This document shows positions 32,156-44,047 of a DNA stretch of 64,000 bases, piece by piece. Origin of the DNA: Ophioceras dolichostomum (Eukaryota > Ascomycota > Sordariomycetes > Magnaporthales > Ophioceraceae); the NCBI GenBank assembly GCA_003049485.1, contig PYST01000036.1:119791-183790 (forward strand), written 5' to 3'. Position numbers and translations under genes: made by a program. The notes under the pieces are model-generated. The model worked only from the letters and a program-made list of their open reading frames with translations. It did not search any database and was not told where the DNA came from. How positions within the stretch are numbered: the first letter of the stretch is position 1; the number at the start of each line of letters is the position of its first letter.

Positions 32156-34183
32156 GGTATGAGGAGGAGAAAGACGAGAAGGAGGGCAGGATCAGGAGGA
32201 ACTGATGTGTGTGGGCGACTCGTTAGTTATATACCAACCGGGCGCTTGCTCGGATGTGCCCTCGCACCACTACACTACCCAGCCACCCACCCGTCGACAC
32301 GGCCGTGGGAGGCCACAGAAGCCGGTCCGATTTGCTCCGCCGCCGCTCAGTCGTTCGCTATCATCTATTATCCGCATCTCCCCTGCATTTTATAGTCGCC
32401 TTTGAGCATCGCTCATTCTTGGTGCGGGAGGATTGCTGGTGGATCCGATACCTTGGTTCCATATATCCCTTTACCGCTTCTCGCCTTCTCTCTTTTCGAT
32501 GACAAGTCAGATCAGAGCGTGGTTGGGTCGAGGCGTGTGTGCCGAGGTACTACCTTTCTGGGCGTCCGGTTTTGGGAAGTTGGGCCGGAGGACCAAGAGA
32601 TAAAGGGGGGAGCAGAACTCCCTCGTCATGCGCTTGCTAAGAGCAGGTGGAGCTGAGATCTCGTGTCTGGAGAGGGAGGGAGAAGAGACCGGCAGTCTTT
32701 GCAAACCAAACACTCCTTTTATAAAAAGAAAAAAAAAGGAATGATACAGAATGAGGTGAGCTGGTGAGGGGGCTCCCAGTCCCAAGAAGTGGCTACGACG
32801 CTCATCAATACCACACTGCTTGACATGTGAGCCCTGTGCCCCTCCATCCCTGATCCTGAATCAGCCCTACCGGGCACTTACGACACTCCAGAGAAAATGT
32901 GAAGCGAGCAGCACCGGGGGCTCCCTATGTATGTCAAAGGCCAAAGCAAGATGGCAAGGCAGAGAGAACATATTGAATACCCCGGTAGATCCACAAATAG
33001 CTACGCGCTCTGGCGCTATCTCCTATGAACTTGTGGACGAGCCAAGGCGTGCGTACGTACGGCTCGGCATGTCTCTACCATGGTTTACATCCCACACGGC
33101 AGTGAAAAGGGGGTCGGGGGGATGTCGATGACAAATGCTACAACAAGACAAGAAGAGACTGAAAAAGACAAGAAGCCCATTGTGATTTTCCCCTTCGCCC
33201 CTAAGTTCTTTGATAATAGCTAGGTAGATAGAAATAGAGCTACAAACACACAGTAGACCCGGCGGACTCGTCCACCCTTCCATCCTTTCTAGCTCATCGC
33301 TTTCCTTCCGTTCTACTTCCCGTCCCTTCCGTCCCACCCGAGTACGCACAAACGGACAGGCAAAAGAAAAGAAGAAAAAAAGGGGGTTCCTAGCCAAAGT
33401 GTGTGAGAGAAAGGAGAGAGGAAATAAGGAGGAAACGGTCAAGGAAAATGGGGATATGACTCGATAAGCGAAGATCGTCATTCCTCTCGCATTTCCTCTC
33501 GCACTGGACCTGGCTGCAACCCATTGAAGACCACCCACTGAAGACCACCCACTGAAGACCCCCCCACTTTCTCCTTAGTCGAGTTCCACCCTGATCCCGT
33601 CTTCTTCTCCCATATGAGTTTCTTCACCGACGTGCCGTTCACCGAAGCTTCCTTCTCGTCTCGGAACACAAAACCCGATCTCGAATTCTCCTGCCGCGGA
33701 GTGTTGCCTTCTCTCTCTCCCTCCCTGTCCTCTGCCCTCTGCTCTTTGCCTCCCCCAAGAAGACGACGACGCATAAAATTGGAACTGAAAGATAAGAGCA
33801 AAAAAAAAAAAAAAAGAATAATGGGGAGGGAAGAGAAGAGATGCAAAAGCCAAGCTTCAAAAACCAATAGAAAAAGCTCGAGAAAGAAAAAAAAAAGTTT
33901 GTCCGTCGTCTTGGTCCCAGTTCCATTACCNCCATCCTTCCAATCCAGTCATTCATACAAGACACACAAGAGGAGGTAGGGGGGAAATATAGGTAATAAT
34001 AAGTGGTTGTTGTTGTTGCTGGTAGCGGACGAGGAGGAGTAGAAGAAGAGACGGGGGAGGAGGCGGGAGGGATTGGCTTGGAAAAAAGAAAAAGTAAATT
34101 TCATTTGTCACCTCCACGCCGTGCCAATCGTCCATCGTGCCCATGATCGTTCGTGCCCATTTGATGTTTTCCATCCGTTCATC

Positions 34184-35649
34184 CTACACGAGTCCATCAT
34201 AGAGAGATAAGGCGGAAACGATGGTCTCGTCGCGCTTGCTTCCCTCCTTGAACTCTTCGATGTCCAGACTGCCGTTCTCGTCCTTGTCCATCATGCGGAA
34301 GATCTTCCGCACGCGCTTCTCTGGGGTATCTTCGTCTTCGGGGAGTTTAACCATTGAGCCGACCTAGATGGAGAACGTTGTTCATGTTCGTTAGTCTTTT
34401 GTTTCCTGGTGTTCTCCCGACGCTCGTGTTTGTATGTATGCATGGTCTCTCCCACCTCTCCCCTTTTCCACCCCCCTGTCCTTCCTCTTGAGTAGTAATA
34501 ACTGCTGGGTGAGTGGGCCTTGGACTATACCATCTTGTAAATAGCCTCCACGATCTGCATCATCTCGTCGTAGCTGATCTTCCCGTCCCCGTCGATGTCG
34601 TACAGCTGGAAGGCCCAGTCGAGCTTGTCCTCCATCTTGCCGCGGCTCGTCACGCTCAGGGCGCAGATGAACTCCTTGAAGTCGATCGAGCCGGACTTGT
34701 CGCTGTCGAACACGTTGAAGACGTAGTCTGCAAAGGACGAAGGGTCGCCGAACGGGAAGAACTGGCGGTAGATCTTCTGGAACTCCTCCTTGGTGAGCAT
34801 CCCCGACGGGCAGTCCTTAAGGAATCCTGTTTGGCGGGGTGATAACTGGCGAGTTAGTCGTTTGGTCCCTTTCTCTTTGTGTGCTTCCACCGGGATATCC
34901 TCCCCTTGGCTGGCTCGGTCCGGCTGCTGGCTGGCGATGGCATCCTTAGGGTATTTCTGTTTCTCATCTCCCCTCTCTATTTTTCGTTTCTTGTTGTGCG
35001 CCTTGGCGTACGCAACTCGAGCTTAGGCGAAGCTTCGTCTGTCCCTGGGTTGTTGGGTTTGCCGAGAGCAAGCCCGTTTGTCCAACGCCCGATCCCGGAG
35101 GCATCGGGTCGCACGACCGCCAGATGGAAACAGGCACAGCTAAACCCCATAATAAGCTCGCCCGTGTCATCCCCCCCCCCCCCCCCNNNNNNNNNNNNNN
35201 NNNNNNNNNNNNNNNNNNNNNNNNNCCCCCCCACCATGCCGCGCATTACCGGGGCCAGAAGCCGCAGCCAGAGGCCGCAGCCAGAAGCTAGAGAGTTGGA
35301 GGAATCGGAAGCAGGTGTACTGCGAAAGGGGACGGGACAGACAACGCACCCTTATACCATTGCTGCAGCTCCTTCTTGTCGAAATGTGTCGACTTCTGCA
35401 GCTCAGCTAGTTGCTCTTGTGAGAGCTTGGATTGTCTGCAAATAATCAACGAGGGGGGATAGTCGCATGATTAGCCAAATGGACTTCTCTGTCTCCTCCT
35501 CCTGACTTCCTTCTCTTGACAACACGCCATTCCACGGGTCGCGTCGTAAGCCAGCGAGCGAGCGAGCGACGAATTCTTTGAAGGCGCTCTAGCACAAAGG
35601 CGCACTTGATCGTCAGGGGTTGGCAGGTGGCGACTCACGATTTCCCCAT
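34184..35649 (-). CDS. ncs1: Neuronal calcium sensor 1 / frequenin homologue
   Basis: Myristoylated EF-hand Ca2+ sensor. The yeast orthologue Frq1 binds and activates the PI 4-kinase Pik1, and fungal NCS-1 affects Ca2+ tolerance. Four exons: 35639-35649, 35350-35435, 34531-34826 and 34184-34363, giving 190 residues, exactly the family length. The first exon is only 11 nt (ATG GGG AAA TC) and supplies the N-myristoylation start MGKSQSKLSQEQ; the second carries KKELQQWYKG. EF1 is degenerate (KDCPSGMLTKEEF). EF2 (DSDKSGSIDFKE), EF3 (DIDGDGKISYDE) and EF4 (DKDENGSLDIEE) have all Ca2+ ligands. Intron 2 (34827-35349) contains the 39-base assembly gap, so its real length is uncertain, but the coding sequence is intact. 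It is divergent from pms1 across 2.3 kb. Confidence 0.97.
35171..35232. other. Assembly gap flanked by poly-C inside ncs1 intron 2
   Basis: Sixteen C bases (35171-35186), 39 N (35187-35225) and seven more C (35226-35232). This looks like a homopolymer (poly-G in the gene sense) that could not be assembled rather than a random gap. Confidence 0.9.
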
Positions 35650-37965
35650 GTTTCGACGGCAGCAGTAGCAGCGGTCGGTGGCGGCGGAGGCGACCGGTCG
35701 CTGTTGTTGTTGTCGTGCGAGGACGAGGGAGAGACGGTTTCGTGGCGCGTGCCCAAACTGGTGCGGGCGTGCGTGCGCGATTCTGTTTGCTGGATGCTTA
35801 TGGTATTTGTTGTGTGCGCGCAATACGATACGTGTGAGATACGGCAGGGCCGGGCAGGGCTGGAAAGTTTTGGGGAGCGGTGGTTGTGGTTGTGGACCTT
35901 TGTTCTGTTCTTTGGGACGGACGGGATGCGGGAGCGAAGAAGTCCGGAGGTGAGGGGTTTGCGACGTGACAGGAGGTTGAGAGCACAAGGCAGGGGTTCG
36001 TCAAGCCTGGAGGTGGGCGGGCGCGGGACAATTCAGGATCAGGTATGATGTCCGCCGCCGCATCGACCTCGCTAGCGTACACTCCTAAAAGTGCGTCCGA
36101 TGGGCGGGTAAGTCGGAAATAGGTGGGCTTTACAAGTTGAGTGTTTTGCTTTCTCACCGGGAATGTTGTCGTCAGATTTATAATCACTTACATCGGATTC
36201 GCAAGGTAAAAGAAGAGGAGTGGGAGAACAAATGGAGAGAAATAATCATAATAATAAAAAGAAATGGGAACAGGTAACCTGCGTGTCTTCGTTTGGCCTG
36301 AGGAGGCGAGGGTTCCCCCTCCAAGGCTGCTGTGGGTTACTGGAGGTCTCGCTCTGGTTGGACGGGCCTGGGCGTGCGGGCGTGCTGGGAGGTGTCGCCA
36401 GTGGTACTCACGGGATGGCGCCTAAAAGAGTCCCAGAATGTGGGGCCCGCCCCCGAGACCTCCGTGTGCTCACTCTTTACTGGTGCGCAGACGACCTCCC
36501 CAGCTGAGGAACGGAGGAGGCCGAAAATCAATGCGACTGGAAATGCGATGAGGTAGTACCCTACTTCTCCTATTGACCTAGACGACCTGCGCTGTTCGTC
36601 TCTTTGTCCACTGACAGACGTTCTGAAGGAGGCGGTCCCTTGCAGCAGTTGCGGCACACCTGTCTCCCGTCGAGCCGTCCGTCCAGTCCATCCAGTTCAG
36701 CAGGTAGTAGTGGGAGAGATGCGAGACCACCAATGTCTGGTAGCAATCCAGACCTCGCGTGGAGACGGAATTAGGACACTGCTTTCGTAGGCAGCTGAAG
36801 ATCCGGCTCTCCAGACGGCGAATCTGACCGGAGCTGCAACTAGTGGAGGTACGCAGCACATACAACAAGCATGAAGCCCGCCCACTTGCGCTTCCCACTT
36901 CCCACTGCCCACATCATTCATCATCTAGTCGCCTTCGCGGATGTGTTCGTGTACTGGGAGGGGCTAGGGACAGAGACAGTTACCCTGACTTTGCCTGACT
37001 TTGTACGCCCGTATCGTTTCGTCGAAGATCTCGCCCCAGGTGTGTTACTACTATTGGTCCAGAACCACCAGATGACCTCAAGAGATGGGTTCCCTCCCAC
37101 CGCGACATTGACGTGTGCTGCGTGGACGACGAGTTGGGAACTTGGGATGGATGGTGTGCCTATTGAGGGGCGCCCTCATCCGCTCGATGACGACTATTTC
37201 CACTCGCTCCTGTTCGTGTGGGATAGGAAACCATCAACTTTGCCTATCTCCACTTTCACAGCGAGCTTCACTTGAAGCAAGCTTCAAAGGTTGTAGAAGA
37301 GTTGCAAAGAAAAGATGGCGGCCCGAAAGAGCTGCGGTCATAGTTCGCAGGAGGGAGGGCCAGACCATGGTCGCCAAGCACTCTGATTGGAGGCTCTCTC
37401 GCCTCCTAGTGGTTGGGTGTCGGGGCTGTGCAACGCCAAGAGAGACAGCAAGGCAGGCTGGAACAATCGCAGTGACCATGGTGCAGAAATCAGGCTGTTG
37501 CCGAAGAGCCATCAATCAACATTGAAGCCTGCCTGATTCAGTCCTACACCTCCTAGAGAAGGTCCTCATGATGAGGCTGTACTCCCCACTTCCTGCGTTG
37601 CACTGCCCCCCTAGATGTTTCTCGACTACGATCGTGTACGACACCCGGCGAGCTGGGAGTCGGTCTCACTCATCACTCGTTCACCCCACTCGCGGTCACG
37701 TGCCACCGTGAGTCCCATTAACGCGTCGTCACGTCGAGAATGTCACCTCGATTGTCTTCTCTTGCGAAGCGATAGCACCGCACTGTAAACTTGCATACAA
37801 ATAATAGTAGATCTCTCTCCTAGAATTTGTCTCGCCCCTCCTACTAGCCTAGTGAGCCCTCGACCTTCACGCTCTTATTCTTAGTCCAACTCCTCCTTCT
37901 GTGCTTTGTTCTTGTTCGGAACTGCGCCATGCCGTTCGATAATCCGTCGTCATAATCTCGGAGAA
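35650..37965. other. 2.3-kb divergent intergenic region between ncs1 and pms1
   Basis: No gene is supported. It should hold the promoters of ncs1 (left) and pms1 (right). An open frame at 36871-37275 (+, 134 codons) begins with ATG but has no recognisable domain, signal or splice context. Confidence 0.5.
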
Positions 37966-40900
37966 ATGGCGGAGGGCGCCTTGATCAAAGCCATCGATGC
38001 CAGCTCTGTACGTGTGCATTGGGACTGATCCGATCGTTCGAATGCACTAGCAAAACAGAGCCATTGCTGACAGCGAGATACTACACAGGTGCATCAAATA
38101 CAGTCTGGCCAAGTGATCGTGGATCTCTCTTCTGTCGCGAAGGAGCTCGTGGAGAACAGTCTGGATGCGGGCGCTACGGCTATTGGTGAGTGTCATTACT
38201 GCACCGGCCAATTTAGACAACCATACGCATTTACTGACCCTTTTCGTTGAATCTTACCGTCTTGCCTCGTTCAATAGAGGTGCGATTCAAAAACCAGGGG
38301 CTGGACTCGATCGACGTCCAGGACAATGGTTCAGGGGTCGCACCGCAAAACTACGAGAGCCTGGCACTGAAGCACTACACTTCCAAACTCTCATCCTACG
38401 CCGACCTCGACACCTTGGACACTTTCGGCTTTCGTGGGGAGGCGCTGTCGTCTCTATGCGCCCTCTCGCACTTCACGGTGACGACATGTCTGGCATCAGA
38501 GGCGCCGAGGGGGACGAGGCTCGACTTCGAGACCTCAGGCAAACTCAAGGGCACGGGGGTTGTCGCGGCTCAGAAGGGCACGACTGTGTCGATCGAGACT
38601 CTCTTCTACAACCTGCCCGTCCGTCGCAGGGAGCTCGAGCGCAACATCAAAAGGGAGTGGGGTAAAGTCATCAATCTCCTCAACCAGTACGCCTGCGTAC
38701 AGACGGGGATAAAGTTCACCGTCACGCAGCAGCCGACCAAGGGCAAGAGGACCACCTTGTTCTCAACCAAAGGCAACCCGACCACCCGGGAGAACATCGT
38801 CAACGTCTTCGGCGCCAAGACCATGTCGGCCCTCATAACTATGGACCTAGAGCTCGACCTGGACGTGACCACGGGTCGGAGCAGCCTCTCGTCGGGCGGC
38901 GCTAAAAACGCCCAGTCGACGAAGGTGCGCGTTGTCGGTCACGTCTCCCGCCCCGCCCGCGGCGAGGGCAGGCAAACGCCGGACCGGCAGATGTTCTACG
39001 TCAACGGACGACCGTGCGCGCTGCCGCAGTTCGCCAAGGTCTTCAATGAGGTCTACCGGGCGTACAACTCTACGCAGTCGCCCTTCATTTTTGCGGACAT
39101 CCGGCTGGACACCCACCTCTACGACGTCAATGTCAGCCCGGACAAGCGCACCATTCTACTGCACGATCAGGGCCGCATGTTGGACAACCTGCGAGAGTCG
39201 CTCATCGAGCTGTTCGAGAAGCAAGACATCGTCATCCCGGCCTCCCAGCTTTTGTCGGCTCAGAAACAAACCCCGTTCAAGACGCCGACCTCGGTTCGTT
39301 CAGTCACTCCGGCGTCGTACCACCCAAGGCAGACGAGTGGGCCGCCACAGGCCGTCGCTGGAACCGACGATACGCCATCGGCATCACGAAGAGACTCTGC
39401 TCGTAGCCCGCTGCCTGATGAGGAGTTCGAAGTCGAGGATCCGGAGCCGGAAACGGAGACGGAGCAAGCAGGCAACCTGGCACAACCATGGCGGTCCGTC
39501 TCATCTGGGTCGCTGGTTAGAGATGCGGGAAGTCTCAATCTGATCAGCAAAAGGGCTGCGCGGAACTCGTTGGACCGTTCGGAGCAGCCGGCGATCCCCG
39601 CACGAACTAGCGAGAATCGTGAGGACGGGATGTCGAAGAATCTCCAGAGTCTGCTAGCCAAACTACGTGGTGACAGTGGTGATTCCACTAGCGATGCAAC
39701 GAGGCCGGACCCAGAACAAGTGACTGCCGAGAATACCCTACCCGAACAACGTGAACAACCCCAAGACGATACCGAACGGTTGCCAGCAGAGCCGCCTATC
39801 CCGGCCATTGTTCCTCCGAGGATCCAGAGCCCCAGGGCGGGCCCTCCTTTCTCGGTCTCGCGACCTTTCAAGCGGTCGTCCCCAGAGCCCGCTACCATCA
39901 CCATTGGCGATCACACGGTAACCGGGTTGATAGGTTCAACATCATCATCGGTGAAGCGGCAGAAGGTGGCGCACGGTGGAGGAGGTTCTCAATCCAGTCA
40001 CGCGGCTGGGAAGGGGAAGGCGAAGGCTCCACTGCCGTCGTTTGGCGGACGACTCTCACAGATGTTTGCTGCGGCCTCTGAGCGAGCTCCGATAGGTAGT
40101 GGGACGTTACAGACCGCAGCAGAGGATGTTGATGACGAAGAAGAACTGTCTGGAGGAGAAGATGAAGAAGGCGGACGGTCGGGATCCGAAATAGGGGATA
40201 ACCAATCGGCCCACTCGGAAGGGGACCGAGACCGGGACCAGGACCAGGGCAGTGAAGAGGAGGAGGCTGGTCTCGCGCCCACCTCTGTCACCATGGCAGA
40301 GCCGCCTCCGCAACCGGAGGAGGACGGTGACGAGGACATGCGGTCTGAAGCAGACGAGGCTGGGGAACATAGTCACTGCGCTCACGCCCACGATGAGGAC
40401 GGAGAATACGTAGACGAAGACGAAAGGAAGAAGCGAGACGAGGAGAACGTGCAGCGCATGATCGCCGAAGCCGAGAAGGCTGCTGCCTCTACCCAGCTAA
40501 GCGAGGATGGAAAGAAGCGGTCGCAGGCGTTTCTCAACGGCCGCTCGTCGCGGCGCAAGGATGCGACCTTCGACCTCATGCAGCGCGTCAAACTAGACGA
40601 AACCTCGATCACGCGGCGGGTTGAACACTGGCACGACTCCCTCGAGCGCGCTCATTCCGCCGCAGCATCGTTTCAGACCGGTGGCAACGGCAATAGCGAC
40701 GCCGCCAACGACAACGGTAGTAGTGGTGATGGTCTCGAAGCCGAGACCGCTAATGCCGAAGAGAGGCTCTCGCTGACCATCACCAAGTCCGACTTCCACA
40801 GGATGAAGATCGTGGGACAGTTCAACCTCGGCTTCATCCTCGCCGTGCGCGAGGCCGCCGACGCCGCTACTTCAGAAGGCAACATCAAGACCACCCAAAA

Positions 40901-41771
40901 AGACGACGAACTGTTCATAATCGACCAACACGCCTCGGACGAGAAGTACAACTTCGAGCGCCTGCAGGCCGCCACGATCCTCCAGTCGCAGCGGCTCGTG
41001 CACCCGAAGCTGCTCGAGCTCACCGCGCTGGAGGAAGAGATCGTGATGGAGAACATGCCCGCGCTCGAGGCGAACGGGTTCCAGGTGGAGGTCGACACGT
41101 CGGGCGTCTCTCCCGTGGGATCGCGCGTTAGGCTGCTTAGTCTGCCGCTGAGCCGCGAGACGACTTTTGAGCTGTCGGATCTGGAGGAGCTGATTTCGCT
41201 CCTTGCGGATAACCCGACCACAACCACGACTATGATGGAAGGAGAGGAGGGAGAGGGCGGCGAGGTGGTGGTGGAAGGTGAAAAGAAGGCGGCAACAACA
41301 ACTCTGCGCTATATACCTCGCCCGGCGAGGGTGAGAAAGATGTTCGCCATGAGGGCGTGCAGGAGCAGCATCATGATCGGGAGGGCGCTGTCGGTGGCGC
41401 AGATGGAGAAGGTGGTGCGTCACATGGGGGGCATGGAGAAGCCGTGGAACTGTCCGCATGGGAGGCCGACTATGAGGCATCTGTGCGGCTTGGGCGCCGT
41501 GTGGGATCGGGCTGCTGCTGCTGCTGCTGCTGATGGTGCTGATGGAGGGAGAGGGAGGGGGATGGGGATGGGGTGGACTGAGGGGATGATTGACTTTGAT
41601 GATTTTGATGGGGAGGGGGGGATTGGGGGTGTCGATTGGGGCGTTTATCAACAGGAGGTTGGCGATGAGGAGGAGGAGGAGGGGGAGGGGGATGGTGATG
41701 AGGGTGACGAGGATGATGGGGATGGGAATGGTGAGGACGGGGAGGGAAATGATGAGGACAGCGGCGATTGA
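37966..41771 (+). CDS. pms1: DNA mismatch repair endonuclease Pms1 (MutL-alpha subunit)
   Basis: MutL homologue; with Mlh1 it forms MutL-alpha, which nicks the daughter strand in mismatch repair. Exons are 37966-38007, 38089-38185 and 38278-41771; 1210 residues. The N-terminal GHKL ATPase is complete: KELVENSLDAGATAI with catalytic Glu33, then DNGSGV and TFGFRGEALSSL. The C-terminal domain has the endonuclease motif DQHASDEKYNFE starting at about residue 929, then ACRSSIMIG near 1073 and CPHGRPTMRHL near 1105, so nicking activity should be retained. The linker (about 370-850) is long, Ser/Pro-rich and acidic. After the motif there is a tail of roughly 90 residues, first Ala/Gly/Met-rich and then almost purely Asp/Glu/Gly, which yeast Pms1 (873 residues) lacks. 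Both introns are GT-AG (80 and 92 bp). Confidence 0.95.
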
Positions 41772-42584
41772 AGGGCCGGTGAATCTGTTTGTGTCTGTCC
41801 GCCTGTCTGTGTGGTAGTTGCTGGAGAGGACCTATGTTTGACCTGCGCGGTGGTCCTTCTCGGAGAAAGGTGAGGCATCAGTGTCGCTTGGATAACACAT
41901 ATTCTGTATGTACCTATGTTTTGCTAGGGCGCCTCTATCTACCGTACCAGATCCATGCTTACAAGTAGAGCTTAGAGAAACTTGCATAGCCATAACCCTT
42001 GAGGCAATCAGTTACGAGGCTTAGTTGATTGGTTCCTAAAAGCCGCGGTACATAGGTACCTACCTACCTAAGGTATGGTTTAAAGCCCAATGTCTCTGAG
42101 CTGGGCAGCTTTATGCAGTGTGCACCGCTTGGGCTTTGGGCTCGACAAGTGGACAAACCCGCACTCTCAGTTTTCGTCCGAAAAGAGTGTGTGAGGCAAT
42201 GATTTTATCCCTGTATCTTCAGCTCGTATATTTTCCGCCTAGCTGTCTGCCTATTCGTTCAGCTGGCCGTGAGGCTGGGCCGCAATTGTTTCACGTGATT
42301 GGTCCTGCCTGGTCTCTGCCACAGCATGTTTTTCCTTGAATTGCTGACGGGGGACGTGTGCTGTTTGTTTGTGCCGATTTCCCGTTTCTGTCAATTTATC
42401 GCCAACCCAGCTACTCCACAGCACCCGATCTCCTCCAACTTTGACTCTTTCTCTCTCTCCCTTCGTCTCTATTTCTTCCCATCGGTGGACCGCCATTTAG
42501 CGCAATTTTTTTTCAGTTGAGAAAGGACATCCTCCTTTGGTTGGCCACATTTTAGAAAGCAGCACGAACACAGGACAGACAGAG
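41772..42584. other. Intergenic region between pms1 and the calmodulin-like gene
   Basis: 813 bp without a gene. It contains TAGGTACCTA at 42053-42062 immediately followed by CCTACCTAAGGTA, and a pyrimidine-rich stretch at 42440-42480 near the next gene's start. Confidence 0.55.
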
Positions 42585-44047
42585 ATGGTGAGTGAGCTCC
42601 TTCAGTTGGATATCGCGTCTGCTGCGATCACTGCTGGAGAACCGCACAAGGCTGAGCTGAAACCCCACTCATTCACCCTCACTGACGGTCTTCCTTATCG
42701 CAGCCCTCGCAACCGCATGTCCACCTCACAACCGAGCAGCTCAAGGCGCTGAAGCTCGCGTTCGATGAGATCGTAAGTTCTTCTCCTATTATCCCCGAGC
42801 AAAAACGAAGAGGTCGATGCTAACCTCCCTCAAGGACAAAGATCACACGGGTATGCCTGTCCCCCAACGACCCCTCTCGTCTCAACGCGGGGCGGCAGCC
42901 CAAACAAAATGGTCCCTGCGCCGCTGCGTGCCATGACCCCCCGTTGCCCCGTTACGCACGTGTTAATCCGTGGAACGGCAACAACGTCTTGTCACGTGGT
43001 ACCCCTTAAAAACATCACCACAGACTTGATGGCAGCTTCATTCATTGTGCTAGCTTGATCGCATTTGCTGACGTTCTTCTTTTCCTTCTGCTTTTCCGGG
43101 GTGGTTTAGGGACCATCTCGGCGAGCGAGTTCGCCGAGGCAATGGAGTCTCTCGGTCTGAGCGCTACCGACGCCGAGGCGCAGGACATCTTGAACGACAT
43201 CGACCTGTGGGTTATCATCCCCTCAGCCAGAAAAAGTCACCAAAGGAGATTAAGCTGACGGCATCCTGTGTGGTTTTAACTCTTCTCGTCTTTAGGAACC
43301 GTGATGGCCAGGTCGACTTTCTCGGTACGCTCTATCCCTTCCACTTTTTACCCCCCCTTATCATGTACCCCCTTCTTCGAGGAACCAAGTCCGTTTCCGT
43401 TGCCCCACGCCCCCATGCTAATAAGACACCACCATGGACAAAACAGAGTTCCTTCGCGTCATGTCGCATCCTGACACCGCCGAGAGCCTCGACCCGAGCG
43501 GGAAGTCGAAGGACCTGAAGAAGGAGCAGAAGGAGCTGTTGGCTGCTTTCCAGGTACGTGGATCAGCAAGCTCCCTTGAATGATCAATGAGTCTTGACTC
43601 GGCGCGCACGCGCGATGCTGTGTACTAAGATACTTTGTACTAACCTGGCTCTCAACTGGGCAATAGCATTTCGATGTTGATGGAAGCGGTACCATCTCGT
43701 CCGAGGAACTCGTAAGTACTACACGATTTGTGTCTTAGCTACGTACCTCTCTGGTGTATCACGCTGACCGAGACATGGAAAACCCAACGCCCTAAAGCGT
43801 TCCGCTCTCCGTCAGTTGGGCGAGGCCTACACCGACGCGGAGATCAACGACATGCTTTCGCATGCTGATCTCGACGGGAACGGTTCTATCGACTGTAAGC
43901 CTCACTATTCACCCCTCAAACATTTCCCCAAGGCTCTCTCCGCTGAGACTCACTCTGGTTTTTCTTCTGGCTGACCTTTCGTTGAAAACTATTCCTGCCT
44001 ACCTAGACAACGAATTCGTCGAGCTGATGAACAGCCAGAAGCATTAG
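42585..44047 (+). CDS. Calmodulin-like four-EF-hand protein
   Basis: Nine exons: 42585-42587, 42704-42772, 42835-42850, 43110-43206, 43296-43324, 43447-43553, 43667-43711, 43798-43894 and 44007-44047, giving 167 residues. Every intron is GT-AG and all phases close. The first coding exon is only the ATG; the third is 16 nt. All four EF loops keep their ligands: DKDHTGTISASE, DLNRDGQVDFLE, DVDGSGTISSEE and DLDGNGSIDYNE. It is related to calmodulin but not the canonical protein. The N-terminus is PSQPHVHLTTEQLKALKLAF, and the central linker (SHPDTAESLDPSGKSKDLKK) is about 9 residues longer than in calmodulin. It probably acts as a cytosolic Ca2+ sensor; targets are unknown. The alternative ATG within exon 2 is out of frame, which supports the ATG-only exon. 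Confidence 0.92.

Larger units (their letters stand above)
31510..34183. other. 2.7-kb intergenic region between convergent faa1 and ncs1
   Basis: No gene is supported. It holds the T-rich faa1 3' UTR, six copies of ATGG at 31771-31794, an (AG)25 tract at 32104-32153, a run of three near-identical 14-bp units around 33525-33560 (the phrase CCACTGAAGACC recurs), and an A15 run near 33800. One unresolved base (n) lies at 33931. Confidence 0.55.

Noticed and set aside
36871..37275. 134-codon ATG frame in the ncs1-pms1 gap
   Set aside because: No family features, no coding bias I could see, and it lies in promoter DNA.
42716..42750. Alternative calmodulin-like start at the ATG inside exon 2
   Set aside because: It is out of frame with the EF-hands; the ATG-only exon gives the correct phase.
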